64,000 nucleotides of DNA, from positions 12,958,001 to 13,022,000 of the forward strand of contig NC_061482.1 of the NCBI RefSeq assembly GCF_022581195.2. The letters run 5' to 3'. This stretch comes from Helicoverpa zea (lineage: Eukaryota > Arthropoda > Insecta > Lepidoptera > Noctuidae). Below the pieces are notes generated by a model. It searched no databases, had not been told where the DNA came from, and saw only the letters and a list, made by a program, of their open reading frames with translations. This document shows, piece after piece, positions 50,813 through 64,000 of the stretch (position 1 is its first letter; each line of letters begins with the position of its first letter). A program made the position numbers and the translations under genes.

Positions 50813-51749
50813 ACTGATTAAAAACAACAAATAACGTTTTTTTTTCTTTTTCAATTGAACAATAAGTTTAAATAACAATAATTTATTGCTTTTTAAACAT
50901 TTTTAAGGTTAATAAACAAATAAGATCCGTCGGACTTCCTCTCACTATTTCCACTACACTCACTTGCATAAAAAATGGGCCCAATCTGTGTCAAGTTCAC
51001 ATACATTAATTTATTATTATATTACGACTTGTAGATACCTCGGGGTTCCTGTTTTTTGCAATGTAACTAATTTACGAGCATTATCTTCCGTTGGATCTTG
51101 AAAATACAACATACACATACAATACAAGTGTTACTCAATGCCGACAATATTATTTACGTATCTACATACTACTTTCTGAATAATTAACTCAATTATTGTG
51201 TTATGTACTGCGTGGTTGATGAAGATGCATTATTTATTTCAAGTCTTCAATGTGTAGTGCATGATGATACAAAAATAAAAAAAAAACAATTAAGTTAATT
51301 AATAAATTGTTGACATTAACCAATTAGAAAGGGCGTCAAAGATAACCGTCCGTTAGCAAACGAGTCGTTCCTTTTTTACAGGAAAAGGCAATGTATAAGG
51401 CATTATTTAGGTCCTCAGCACCTACTATACATATTATTTGTAGGTATTAAACGTTTGGAGGGATTGACCGACCAACTGAACCCGTTGCCAAGACGTCTTT
51501 GTTATTAAGTAGGACACTTCATTTTGGCATGTATCATGTTCCCAGAGAAAACAAGAGTAGCTTGATTTAGATCTAAAAAAATCTACTCTAAATAAAGATA
51601 ATTAATAATTACAGTTTATCATGAAGGTTTGGCTCGACTGTGACACTTGGGTTTGTTTCGGTGTTTCTTAAGGTACTCAGATAGGAAATACCGACTTCAT
51701 GCTGCGAGCCAGTTTTCTTCTACGGATGTGAGTTCAGTTTAATGATAAT

Positions 51750-51870
51750 ACTAGCTATACCCCGCGGTTTCACCTACGTCGCTCGGGAACTCTTTCCCGC
51801 AGTCGGATGAAAAGTAGTCTACCAACATGGGCTTTCTCAGGCTCGACACTATCTGTATACCTTTTTAAAG
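51750..51870 (-). repeat. Partial Lep1-type repeat, minus orientation
   Basis: It starts ACTAGCTATACCCCGCGGTT, followed by TTCCCGCAGTCGGATGAAAA and TAGTCTACC, the inverse of the 3' half of the family, moderately diverged. Confidence 0.5.
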
Positions 51871-51874
51871 CGCG

Positions 51875-54800
51875 CCAGTTATAAACATAGTTCTTTCGCA
51901 TTTATAATTTTAGACTATCCAATAATTGGTTTCATTAACGATACAATTACACGTCCAAACTGCACGTAGAAAACGGTCCGTTTTATTTGTAAACAAATCA
52001 CGACCTTATTAAAGCCAGCAGCTGCAGTGAAAGTCTCACTTTGTCGTGTCATCCAGGCCTTTGATGAGCCGCAGGGACTAATTAATTGCTGCACGATCAC
52101 ATGCCGATATTCTAAGAAGACAATTATACAACTATCTAGGTATGTGACCCGTTTTCATTAGGCCTAGATAGCGTGATCAGTCCTGACTGGGCTAGACTTA
52201 TTCTGTATCACAGAAAAGTGTTGGTAATAGGTGTTAGAGTGAAGACAATGTAGGTATCTTATTATGGGTATAGGAGATTCTAAAAGATTTTAATTTAGTT
52301 TTGGCGAACTTTTTAATCGCCTTCCCGAAAAGGAGGGATGTCAATTCGGATAAGTTTATTTTTTTGTAAAACCTTTTTGAACGGGCAAAGTACTTTGAAG
52401 ATGCCGATAGTGCTCGGTTCATAAAGAGGTATAATTTACTAGTATGCAAGTAAAAAATTACTTCATTCAATCGTCACGGCTTCTGGCGACACACAAAGAT
52501 CTGATAAGCCACGTACGAAGGACATCTAACATCTTTATACCTTCCGATCCAATGTTGCTTCCCGACTTCCACACGGGCGGATTAGCGGGCACATCTAGTC
52601 TATGAATAACAATAACAAACCACATGCAATTTTAAACTCTAACACAACCAAACAAGATTGAGAATTACAAAGTTCCTTCATCAAAATAGTTCACGTTGAC
52701 AGTGTTTTATTACAGAAATCTTTGCTTTTAATTACGTCGAGTAAAGCAGCTAATAACAGGAATAGTTTTAGCTGAGTCTAGTAAACGAAAGTACGTAATA
52801 TATTCGGGATAATGCATGCGTGAGAGCATAGAACTTATCTACGTATGAAGACAGAGTGAATTATAATGTTTACGTTTTGTAATGCGTGTGCGGTGCATTC
52901 TCGTCGAATACAGCTATTGTTACTTTTACGCATTTTACTGCGTTTTTATGAATGGAGAACTCAATAAACTTGAACAACAGATGTTTAGTCTATTTTTAGG
53001 GAAATAAATGTAGGCAACGAAAATATAGAGATAGTTTATCGCGGATTTTATAGGCAGTTTCCATACCTTTACATATTACACTTACTTGCCGTAAAAATGG
53101 GCTTACTCAAAGTATGATTTAAAACCGTTTACCGAAATACCAATTGTAACGAATGATCACTTTTTTCCTTCAACCAGTTCAAATATAAAGTCGAGTTTAC
53201 ACTCACGTAAATTCGGTAGCAATTTTCGGGTAAGCACGGAATTAATTTGTGGCTTTCGAGAGAAACAAATGAACAACAGAAGCGGTTACCAAAATACTCG
53301 GTCAAGGTGAGCCGTGATTACTGTACCGTTTTTTATAGATTTAAGAATCACATTTACACGTGAAAACCCCTTTTGTTGTGCGGAAATCAACCTTTTTAAC
53401 CGACTTCAAAAAGGAGGCTCGCAATTAGCCCGCTTCGTGGTTATTGCTAGTAATAAACAAAGTTGTTTGAGAAGTTCTTAGAGCATTGTCAAAATGTATT
53501 TTTTTTATTGTTTTTGGTAGACAGTTCGTCTGACTTTTTTTGCAAAAATTTTTTTTTGTTGCAATATTTTTTTTAATATATTCGAACGGAGGAGAGGCTG
53601 CCACAAATACGATTGTCATTTGTCTCTCATCCATATCATATTAGAGATTTCTTTTATTGAAATCTTTACAATTTATAAATGACACATTTTCTCAAAAATG
53701 AGATTATGAACAATAGCCAAACACACTGCAATTACTATTTTCGTAATCTAGCTGTCACACGCAAAGTTGCGTGTGTGAATCATAAATATATCATAGGTGT
53801 AGTTTTAGTTTTTAGACGACCCACCTACACATATTTGTAGTCCGTGTGAAAATGCACAATACATATCATTTCTTTCTATGCATTACACTAAAAAATGTCT
53901 AGAACAAATTACCTTTGGATGTCAAAAAACTCTTGACACTAGTCTAGTCATTTTAAAGTAAGTAATTTTTTAACTTATCCTTCTTCTGCAGCAAATGCAT
54001 CTGTTTAAAAAATGGACTTACTGCAGTTTTTTATTAGTTGTATCATTACTAAATTAGTACATTTTTATGTACATCATTTTAACTTCACAAGCTCTCTATA
54101 AGGTTTAAGTCTCAAAAACAATTTATTATTAGTACAATGTCTAATTCCTTAAATCCACCTTTCCCCATTACTATTCAAAAACATTTGTTCCTCCCGCAAA
54201 CCGATTCAGGCACGTACCACCGTGGGCGGAGAACACCATAAAACTATTCACCTATCTAAGTTCAGCTACCGTTGTGAAATGGCACATATTTCAACGTACA
54301 TCTACTTATATTAAACAGCCATGAACTCACGAACTTCCTTTTGATAAAGCCGCTGTGAAACAAAACAAGAATTTTAAAATGTTTTGCCTGTCTTTACTTT
54401 GTTTTCATATTAAATGCAGAAACACATTGCGAGAAAAAGAGGTTGATTTTTAGGAGCCATCGTGCCCAGTGACTGTCCCTTTTTCACAAGAGAAATGAGA
54501 ATAAAACTCTGCCACAAAAGTATGCACAAACATCACATTATTGACAATATCTACACATACCACAGTTTACAATCATAATTATCTGCTCCGAGCACAACTG
54601 TATTAAAAGTCTTCATAATTTACAAAACCCCACATACATTCCCGTCACCATATTCAACCAAATATAGTTTGCATCAACGAACAATTAGAAATAGGGACCG
54701 TCCCTAACGGATATAGAGACAAACTGGGATATATAAAAATAATTTGTCAGGATATCCCATCGCATCGAAATGTTAGCTTGGGCTATTTCGAGCTTCAGTC

Positions 54801-57460
54801 GAGATGTGTAGGTACCCTCGCGACGCTCCTACCTAGTGATAAAATTATGTTGACAAGCTCAGCGTGTGTACACATATCTATGTTTACATGTGTGCGGTAC
54901 GAATTGTTTTGTAGTGTGCCTGCTCTTTATTGGTTTGAAGTTTTATTGAAATACGATTTACGAGTGACGTTTACGGTAAGTGATCGTCTATTGTTTCCAT
55001 GAGCTGTGAAGTTTGTTCAAAATACCGACAACAGGTTATCAGAATTGCGGAAAGCATTATCATATTCTGAAGCTCAGTTTACAGGACAAATTCTTTAAAC
55101 ATACAAAGGCATACCTGTAATAAAAATCTATTCAAAATGGACAATGAAACACCGATGTCCACTACACAGATGATACAATTGATTTTATAAATGTAAAGAC
55201 ACATAGACTTATGACGGTGCAAGAGTAAAGATAGCAGGACTATTTCCAAACGCTACGGCTCAGCTTTTGACATTGACAGTCATGACAGACGACGACCATC
55301 TGCATCATCAGAACTCTCGAATGGGGCAAACGTTTCAAAGGGGACATATTATCACAGAATTACTATTTTAACCAAAACGTTAATGTATTTACGATGATTT
55401 CTGATAACTTGACAATTACTGTAAAAAAAAAAAAATTATTTTCTGCTTTGGTAAACGAATTTTGGATAGGCTCCTTTCAATTTACTCGAATTCATAAAAG
55501 TTCTGTCAATACCTAATCATGCATCAATGCGCATCCAATAGAACTGTCTCTAAGTTTCAAATCGAGTTTCAGGCAGTCAGTCATACCGGATTTGATCTAA
55601 CTTCTTTCCAAAAAAAAAAAAACAAATAAGTGCGAGATGAATCAAGCAGCTATCATTCTGTCTCAAAAGCGATACATGCATACACTCAAAGTTGTAAAGA
55701 TAACCACTTTGAGGCTCCACTAGTTGCATTTTATCGAACTCTTGTTTTAGTAGTGTCAAGTTCGTTGTTTTCTCCCATTTAGGGCAAAAAGCTGAACAAA
55801 AACTTTATAGCATCTTTATTTTCGTGAAGAGTTATCATTTTTAATTTCTTTTTATTTTATTTTAAAGTATATCAATAAAATCACAAAAATAGACCTAATT
55901 AATTCCAAAATCCGAAATTCATTTTGGAAGAGATCTTAATTTTATCTATTGAGTTTTGAAAATTCCTCAGGGGTTAAAGTTTTACACAGTTGGCAACACT
56001 GCCTTTACTACCATATCTGAGTCAAACGTGTTTCCAATTAGTGCTGTAGCTTTCGAAGTAATTGTAACAGCATTTATCCTGTTTCTGTATCTTCTTAAGC
56101 GTGATTTGTTCGTATGTTCAGCGCTACTGTATGTTACTGAGCTTCGAGCGTTAGTGCTATTAAAGCGAACTAATATGCAAGTGCCTTTATGTTTCGTCTT
56201 ATTTTTTTAGCACATTATTTGGGAGTGGTAAAGGGCTGTGTGAATTGTTTGCGATGTTTGTGTTTTCAAAAATATTCATTTATAAAATTATAAGACCTAA
56301 TCATCTTTAGCGTCCTTTCGGAAGATAATTTGTATAGAGTAAGAAAGAATCAGAAAACCTACTGCTCTTTCTTATACTTCGAAATATCACATACACTGTC
56401 CCCTAACATTAGGGCGTTCCCATATGACCTAAAAACATGAACATGTGCCTAAACTCATTCATAAAAGATCAATAATAGCAGACACTCCGTTCGTCCATCA
56501 TAAAAGCAACTAGTAAATTCTAATGGAACAGATTTCATAGAAAACCCTAATTATGGTTTTCCTGTAATTATTCTAAGAAGCAATATAGGCCAGTTGGGTA
56601 TTAGGACCACTCAAAACATTTCATCTCTTACGACATTTTCCACTATTTTTAAAACGACGATATTTTTGGCATTATTTACTGGCTTTCATCCACAATGCAA
56701 AGTTTTACAAGATTATAAAAGAAAGACAGGTGAGACCAAGCATTTTATCAGTATACAATATGGGCGACCGATAATTATGTTCTCAGCCATGTTTTTTTCT
56801 GTTTTTAACCATATAAGTTTTTCTTGTAGTATAAAAATATTTGTCAATGTGAATTAGAGCAGTTATCTTCAGTAACATATTCTACTAAACTTTTCTAAGA
56901 CATTTTTGCAAGGCACCCATAAAAAAGTTTCTCCATTCACTAAAATGTCAAAACAGCTAATCAGAATCAGAGCTGTTCTAGTTAGATGACAGGGCAGCCA
57001 TTGATCACCTTGTAAACAAACCACCACGTGGCTTCAGTCCAAAGTGTGACTGTACCCTGTTTTATCACTTCAAATCATCGCCCACTTTTTACGTCCCAAC
57101 ACTATTAACTCATTTTTCTATGCCATACGTTTATTTTAGGCTCTAGGGCTAAGCTGCATGAGTATGGCTTCTATTGCGTAATAGTGTCTGAATTGCAAAT
57201 ATGCACGCTGTCGTGTCATACAAACGATTAGACAGGTCTAAATGACAGGAAAACATGAGGTATCCAGACCTTAAGGCTTTTTCTCAATACTTACTTTCTT
57301 TCTTTCTTTAATTTGATTCTGCATTTTGTCCTATATAATCAAAATATCACATAATACATAGAAACTTACATTTTCTCCTATAGCCACATAGATTGGTCCC
57401 ATGATATGAAGGCATTGAACACCGTACTCGTTGGCGGTTCATTTACTGAACCATCAACAA
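51875..57460. other. No gene; scattered repeat ends
   Basis: AT-rich DNA with repeat scraps of the ACCGACTTC..AAAAGGAGG type at 52316-52365 and 53398-53435. ORFs up to 87 codons occur on both strands without coding-like composition or splice structure. Confidence 0.45.
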
Positions 57461-57467
57461 TCCCTAC

Positions 57468-57518
57468 GAAATTCATAGACTGATTGAAGAGTCTATCTTC
57501 AATCAGTCTATGAATTTC
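57468..57518. repeat. Perfect 23-bp hairpin with 5-nt loop
   Basis: GAAATTCATAGACTGATTGA at 57468-57487, continued by AGA, pairs without mismatch with the right arm ending at 57518. The loop is GTCTA (57491-57495). It is too short-looped and too perfect for a typical animal pre-miRNA. It may be the closing point of a microinversion or a young palindrome. Confidence 0.8.
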
Positions 57519-58364
57519 CATCCTAAACTGAATTCATAAAAATGCTAGTGCATTTTCGAATAAATTGATCTATTATTAATAGGAAGGTATCCTATGCGTC
57601 TAGATGAAAATGTTGGCGAATAGTAAGTAGTAGAGCTTCTTTGATATTAGGCAACTTTTAAGATTCTATTTTCTACTGATAGAAAACTGAACTTTGAAGT
57701 CTGCAAAGAATGATCCCCCTTGTTCACGACAAAGAGCTTGTAATGTTTCATTAGAAAAGTTTAGTCACTATAGCTATGGATTCGTACAGTATCTACTTCA
57801 AGCAGTGACAGCCTTTTCACACTGGCGGATTTTACGCACTGTTTTGCCGCGGGCCACCGCTCAGGAGATTCTAACGTTACTTTTGTACAAGCAGTAGTCA
57901 ATTGTTTGTTATCGGGTGTACGCACGATACTACCGGAAATTCTATTGGAAGAACGATTTAAATAAGAATTTATGCACATTTTATAGTTTTGTAGAAACTT
58001 ATTTCTATACCAATTCCCAAATAGAGAAGCTTTTATAAGCTTTTCACTTCTTCAGTAAAGTACCTCATATCTTGTGAGTTCGTATTTCTCAATTTATAGC
58101 GTTCCAAGTAACTGTGTGTGGTCTGACTCAGTCAAAAGGATGAATAGGTACGGTACGGTCATTTCTGTATATAATTATATGATCCTTGAGTGGTAGTGAC
58201 TTTTCTATTTATTGCTAAAGATTTAGTTTAGTCCAAAATAACTTTCTACCATTTGGTGGGTTAGTAAAAATTTCAATTTTCTTAACCTTAGTAGTACCTG
58301 CGCCTGATAATTTTCTTTACAATAATTCTTATTCATTCATCACTAAGTCAATCAATCAATCTCA

Positions 58365-58502
58365 GCTTCGGGTTACCCGGGTAACTGGTTTGAGGAGATC
58401 AAATAGGCAATCATTCCATGTAAAATATTGGTACTCATATATTCGGTTACTCCAGCCAACTAAAATACTCCGAAAAGCAAAAAGGCTAGGCAAATGATGA
58501 TA
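58365..58502 (+). mobile_element. Partial SINE copy, plus orientation
   Basis: It reads GGTTACCCGGGTAACTGGTT, GAGGAGATCAAATAGGCAAT, TGTAAAATATTGGTACTCAT and AAAAGGCTAGGCAAATGATG, the body and tail of the SINE family at 4843-5222 without the tRNA head. Confidence 0.5.
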
Positions 58503-58509
58503 TGCTGGC

Positions 58510-59440
58510 CAAAATCAAATGACATCTTTGTCCAGTCTTGACTGATCTGCTGTTAATTTCCAAAGGAAGTCGGATCATATTAAAAAAAAAATAATTTAAT
58601 CATATTAAAAGCTTTAATGTTCACATAATCTTGTGGAAAATCTAATAAATCATGATAAGTTTTGTTAGTGAATATCGGTTTCTTGTCAATGTCCTGTATA
58701 TAGGTCATTGTGCGTCCGAAATATTAATAGTTATTTACGAGAACGCACATAAATGCATGAGCTGTCTGGAGTAGTGTCAATTTCCAATGATTTTCTTTAT
58801 AACGCTGACTTTGTACATCCTAGTTGTTTACCCTGCTGTTTGTGAAAGAAAAATGTTTTCACTTTATTATATTTATCTTAGGTTTCATTAAAAACAAAAT
58901 GTAGTTTAAATAAATAAAATTAATAATTAATTATTGATAAGGTCGTTACTTTATGAATGAGTATGTTCCCCCTCAATGTTCATGCTTTCGACTTCAATAA
59001 TTTTTGTGCAATTTTGACTTACAATTTTATTTTCGTCTGTATACATACGCGGTCCTTAACAAGACTTTTGTATCATCAAAGTGTCAAAGCACTAGTGTCA
59101 ATAAATACATAATAATAAATTAATGGTGTGTCACGAACCTTCCAAGAATATCGGAAGTAGGCCGTGGCGAAATCTGAACTAAAATACATCTATTATGCCC
59201 GGGCTACATCTGCATCCAATGGCTGTGGTTCATTGCATGCATAGGTAGGTTTTCCATGCACACTGCACACCATATTACAGTTATGTGAAATGCAATCTTC
59301 ACTGTAATAGTGTAGAGGTTGGTGCCAAAGTGTCTCAGAAAACCCTTTTTTTATAGAGAAATGATTATTACTACAGACAGAGGGTTAGACAGAAAGTATA
59401 GCAGAAGGAAATACTTACAAAAATATAGCCATGTATAAAT
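58510..59440. other. No gene seen
   Basis: AT-rich, no exon or clear repeat boundary. Confidence 0.4.
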
Positions 59441-59441
59441 A

Positions 59442-59633
59442 ACTAGCTTCTGCCAGCGGTTTCACCCGCATCCCGTGGAAACCTCTGCACGAACCCGGAT
59501 AAAAAGTAGCTTATAGCCTACCTCGATAAATGGGCTATCTAACACTGAAAGAATTTTTCAAATCGGACCAGTAGTTCCTGAGATTAGCGCGTTCAAACAA
59601 ACAAACTCTTCAGCTTTATAATATTAGTATAGA
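59442..59633 (-). repeat. Lep1-type repeat, full length, minus orientation
   Basis: From ACTAGCTTCTGCCAGCGGTT through GGGCTATCTAACACTGAAAG and ATCGGACCAGTAGTTCCTGA to TTATAATATTAGTATAGA. Both ends are intact, matching the family at 48340-48540 in the reverse direction. Confidence 0.65.
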
Positions 59634-60129
59634 TATAGCTTTGTACTGGTGAAAGAAATTCCAAAAAATGGTTCAGTAGATCCAATGATATTACACAAGC
59701 TTTCTTCATAAAAGATGCAGTTTAAAACAATACAGGAACTGGTTGGAAATTTTTCATATTTAACCGTATACTTAATACGCTGCATCTAATTCTAGGTTTC
59801 TGATTGCCGATGATTGCAGTAATCAGTAACTCAGCTGTCAGTTCTCATATTCCGTATAATGTGTCCTAACATAATAGCTATCGCCGATCAATAACATTGA
59901 TGCATAGTACATTGTTCGGTCTAATGGTTTCAACCACTGTTTACTAGTCAGTTGTGGCCTGTGGCTCATCCATGATTGAATAAGTAAATATGAACCTTAA
60001 TAAAGTCAGATTTAATTTTATGCTTTTGTATATTGTTTGAAAAATACCGTTTTATTTGAAGGATAGTAACAGTTTAAAGGTTAAATGCAATACAATTGGT
60101 AGCAAACTTGAAGATCATCAGATCAACTT

Positions 60130-60384
60130 TTGAATTCGAAAATCAATTGGGTATTATTCTTAGACGAAGTCGAGCCTTTATGCCGTGACGGCTCCAAGAT
60201 CCAAGAAGCACCTGTAAAAACCTCTCTTAGCAAGTCAATTGGCAGAAAGGTGTTGGCCCATACCTACGGGAAGCAGGCACGACCCCATTTCGACCGAGGC
60301 AACAACCCGCTCCGAACCCAAGTCTTTGACACTTCTACTGAGAGTAGGCCATTTATTTTCGTAGTGTACTTTCGACAGAAATAA
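60130..60384 (+). other. Unidentified ORF with moderately GC-rich core
   Basis: An 84-codon plus-strand frame whose middle (60165-60340) is GC-richer than its flanks. It reads DEVEPLCRDGSKIQEAPVKT, then a Lys/Arg/Gly-rich stretch to NPLRTQVFDTSTESRP. A TTATTCTTAG acceptor-like site precedes it at about 60161. No clear donor follows. The family is not recognised. It could be a fragment of a retroelement or an exon, and the support is only compositional. Confidence 0.25.
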
Positions 60385-60389
60385 ATCTA

Positions 60390-63300
60390 ACAGTTCCTAT
60401 AGCGATTGTTTGGTTCGAGCTCCCGTTTGGTGTTCTGTAAACCGAATTCAAATAGAAGATACATACATATAAGTATATGTATGTAAATAGTGCGAGCTAA
60501 CCTGTGGAACTAACTTCAGGTGGAGCTGTGGCGTATCTAGTCTTATTTTCCATTGAAAATAACCTGTTCATTTTGTGCATAGTTACTCGGTTTATAACTC
60601 TATATAAATATCTATTGTTGTGTAAATATTCCACTGGATATTAGAGCAACATGTTTTTTTCCTCGGTTGACGTAAAGAATGTAAGCAATGTAAGAGTTCA
60701 TTGATTTTGTTTTCACATTACTCGTATATTTACTCAACAGACGCTTTTACTTTTCAGGTTATAGAACAATAAACTCTACCGATTTTTTGATCATTAATAT
60801 TTTGTTTTATGAGGCTGAACGATATACAAAGGGCTTCGAAATTGCCAAAATGTTGTAAACACGAACTATTAGGTATTTTTGTTATGAAGGAGAGGCATAT
60901 TTCTCAAAAAAATACTCTTTGAAAAATGACGTTATTTGATACAGTCATATGAGCGATATATTTTCCCATGATGTTTCTTTATTTCTCTTTTATAAGACAA
61001 GATTTAAGTTAGTGGTTGTCCTACAGGCATGTTGGACAACTTGCCAACAAGTTTTTTGTATGCAATAATGTGACAGATGAAATTGGCTTCAACAGTGACC
61101 AAGTACTACAACTTTTTATGGTCGTGATGCGGTTCTGTAGTGGTTCCCAGAGCGAAATCTTACCGTGAGAGTCAATTAATAGAAAAACTATAAATTATAT
61201 CGGTTTATGATTTTCTATTTTTAATTATTTTGTACGGGGTTTAAGTATTATGTTTGCTGCATTTGTGGGCTTTGAAATAGATTGTACCTAAAACTTTTTG
61301 TTTTTCAACTTCTCCTGACACTTATTGTTATATCTGGGAGAATGTATCATCGTAGATTTACAACCAGTTTTTTTTATAAATGAAAGTGATAAATAATGAA
61401 ACAATTAGTAACTACATAGCCCTATTGAAGTTGTATCAGATTATAACATCACTTACCTACATACTGATTCGTCTAGCAATTGAGATCTCACGGCGATAGA
61501 TCAAGGAGACAACAGATCGCCATAAAGTTAAAGGGACACAAATAGCACAGCCCTCACATTGCAGTTAAAATATTATGTAATTACAGTCGCGGTTCGCTGG
61601 CCAGCATTTGTTCAAGATGTATGGCCATTGTCTAGGCTTAGGTCTTTATTACCAGCCAGACATATTCTGCGTTACTTAATCAGTACGCTCTCATTAGGAA
61701 CTGGTGTGTGGCAGGCGAATATCGTGCCTCGTATGAGCTTGTTTTTTTTATTTGAGAATGGGCAAAACGTAATTAAGTGATCTCTTTCTTAGCGGATAGA
61801 TTTAAAAAGCCAACTCCTTCTATATATTAAACTATATTGGTCTTAATTTTTGCAACAGTCTGTGTCGCGTTTCAGAATGTTCGCATTAACGCTATGCTAA
61901 CTCAACCTACACTATGTTTTAATGACCAGCACTAGCCGTTATAAATCCCTAGTACTGATGTTACCAGCTTACTGTATTAAATACTGACGTTTCTCTCGCC
62001 TGATTATACCGACTATCCAACTAACATAGACTATATTTTATCCGGGTACGGGAAGAAGTTCACCTTTGACACGGGTGAAACCGCGGGAAAACAGCTGGTA
62101 TAAGGACGCATCCATTTTCACCACTTGTAAATAAACAGCCACGCGTTTTCTTTTGTTTAATCATATTCATTCGTATTTAGTATAACTAGGTGGATAAATT
62201 AACGTGAGTTTATAATCCGCAAACGATGTACGTACTTCTCATAATAAATATATATTAACGTCTACATATCTATTAGTGCTTCGGTGGACATGTTACGATA
62301 TTGTTTACGGAATTAAAAGACATTAGTTAGTTTGTTGCTTGCGATCTCATCCGCGAATAGAATAACTATTGTAGGACTTTGAAAAGTGGAAATATCGTTA
62401 TACGTATTAGTGCCAGTATTTTAGTAATAGACAGCTTTTGAAGCTGGGATCTACATTTAAAGGAGATTGACGTGACATAACGTCATAACAACAAAAATAA
62501 TGAAGTTAAAAAAAGTTTTTCATTAATTCCAAAAAAAAAACTTTTGAAAAGCTGAGCCTTTTTATTCAAAAAAGGTTTCCTGTTTTTATGGAGTTTACAG
62601 TTAAATAATTAGAGCTACAGTATTATTTGGACTTTTGTAAAAATATCAACAACGTATTTTTGTAGGGTCGTTGAATTTCAAACAACAGAAATACTAGTCC
62701 TGTGTCATTTTTCATTGTTCATAGTTTTTATTTACTTTTTTTCACAGTAAAACTTTAATACCTCTAGAAAAACGATGGTTTAATCGACTATTGGGAATAT
62801 CGTTTCAGAACTGGTTGACTTATCTAAAAAAGAAGATTATTATTTTTGCTATGTGAGCAAGGCCTAACTTCACCGACAACATAGACGTAGGGTTTCTTGA
62901 AACAAAACCTCTTAGGTACTATGCATTTTCATGTTTTATTTTCAAAGTAATCAGCTGATTTAAAAAAATTGTTGTTTATATTTTTAGCGTACTTGAGTTC
63001 GGTGATCTTCAAAACCGAACCTGCTCAAGTTCAGAACTACGTCATCAGAAATTCCTTATTTACTTCTTGGATTTTTTCGTAGTTAACTCATGTTTGTATT
63101 AACATCTTTAGTATAAAACAGCCGGCTTTAGACAAATAAACAAACAAAGTATCTACGCAGATTACAAGCCAATATTTTGATCTGCCTACACAATGTCTAT
63201 ATAGGTAGATGAGAAAAATAAACTGTCAGGTTACATTTCCACTCTTTTTAGCTCTTATGCATTCATTTATGAACACAGCACGTCATAGACATTTGGCCAT

Positions 63301-64000
63301 CGTTTCTCCTTATTAAGCTTATTATTTATAACGCAACTTCCGTTTATTAAATTATGTCGTTTCATAAGAACTTTTAAAAACCATTGGCTACCTGTCAAAA
63401 ATAATTTCCGTCTACCACTGCAATTGATTTCGGAAAATGTAGTGAACAATAGAAATCTTCATTTACCTATTCCTATAAGATTCACAGACATATAGACAGC
63501 TATAAAAACACACGGAAACAATATTTTACGTATTTTAAGTCGACATGGCGATTGTCCAAGCTCTATTTTATATTATCTTCAATACACGTTAGAAGCCGTG
63601 TAATTTACTCTCGCGTACATAATATTTGAAACTCATTTACTTTATATTTGGATAGAGTTATGGCACCAAACATATTGAAAACAGCTGTTTTCTTGAAGGA
63701 GGAAACCGTCGTAAGAGACGTAAACTTCTCTTGTCCGACCAGAGAATCGAGAACTAGAACTATTCCATTACATTACATACTTACAAGATATTCCATCAAA
63801 GTAGCCCTGCTAAATGGTCAGCTTATTGTACTAACCAATGGGGCCGTCGATACAAAAATATGAATGTTATTATCACAATACCAAATTAATCATGAATTCT
63901 CTCGAACCATTTTGCACGACATTAAAGTATATTGTTGAAATAATAGATATTGAAAGGAAAGTAGGACCCGACCACTAATATATACTAATTAAACATACAT
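60390..64000. other. No gene; one repeat fragment
   Basis: AT-rich DNA. The only feature is a 3' fragment of the Lep1-type repeat at 62022-62100, containing GACACGGGTGAAACCGCGGG and ending AAAACAGCTGGTA. ORFs up to 73 codons are unconvincing. Confidence 0.45.

Overview
This is nuclear DNA from an insect, almost certainly a moth or butterfly (Lepidoptera). It is AT-rich, intron-rich and full of interspersed repeats of kinds I recognise from lepidopteran genomes: tRNA-headed SINEs, R1-like and RTE-like LINE 3' ends, fold-back DNA elements and Lep1-type repeats. The one complete gene I can reconstruct is paramyosin (Prm). No rRNA or functional tRNA genes and no CRISPR are present. The species call rests on repeat style and protein similarity, not on a database search.

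Layout. 1-2240: a minus-strand first coding exon (2001-2067) encoding a signal peptide, with its promoter to the right and its first intron running off the left edge. 2240-32800: about 30 kb of gene-poor DNA carrying LINE fragments, SINEs, a DNA transposon nested in a LINE, a Harbinger-like deletion derivative and large fold-back elements. 32850-44350: the paramyosin gene on the plus strand, with 16 coding exons that join into an 878-residue open frame. An internal promoter and a 941-nt alternative first exon (40654-41594) in intron 10 produce mini-paramyosin, 680 residues. 44350-64000: about 20 kb of mostly non-coding DNA with one GC-rich exon-like ORF (46647-46784), a long near-perfect inverted repeat (49940-50623) and more repeats.

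How the genes work together. Long paramyosin and mini-paramyosin share their last six exons and therefore the same C-terminal coiled-coil rod. They differ in promoter and N-terminus: the long form starts with a short head followed by rod, the short form starts with a 313-residue non-rod head. The mini-paramyosin head carries a Trp/Tyr/Arg-Pro-rich segment (residues 9-58) that aligns without gaps over about 42 residues to the WYR domain of the flight-muscle protein flightin as I remember it. This suggests a shared thick-filament contact module and is the most interesting protein observation here.

Other points worth a second look are an antisense, splice-flanked coding-like segment inside paramyosin intron 9, a GC-rich promoter-like island in paramyosin intron 2, and several hairpins that could be transcribed into double-stranded RNA.
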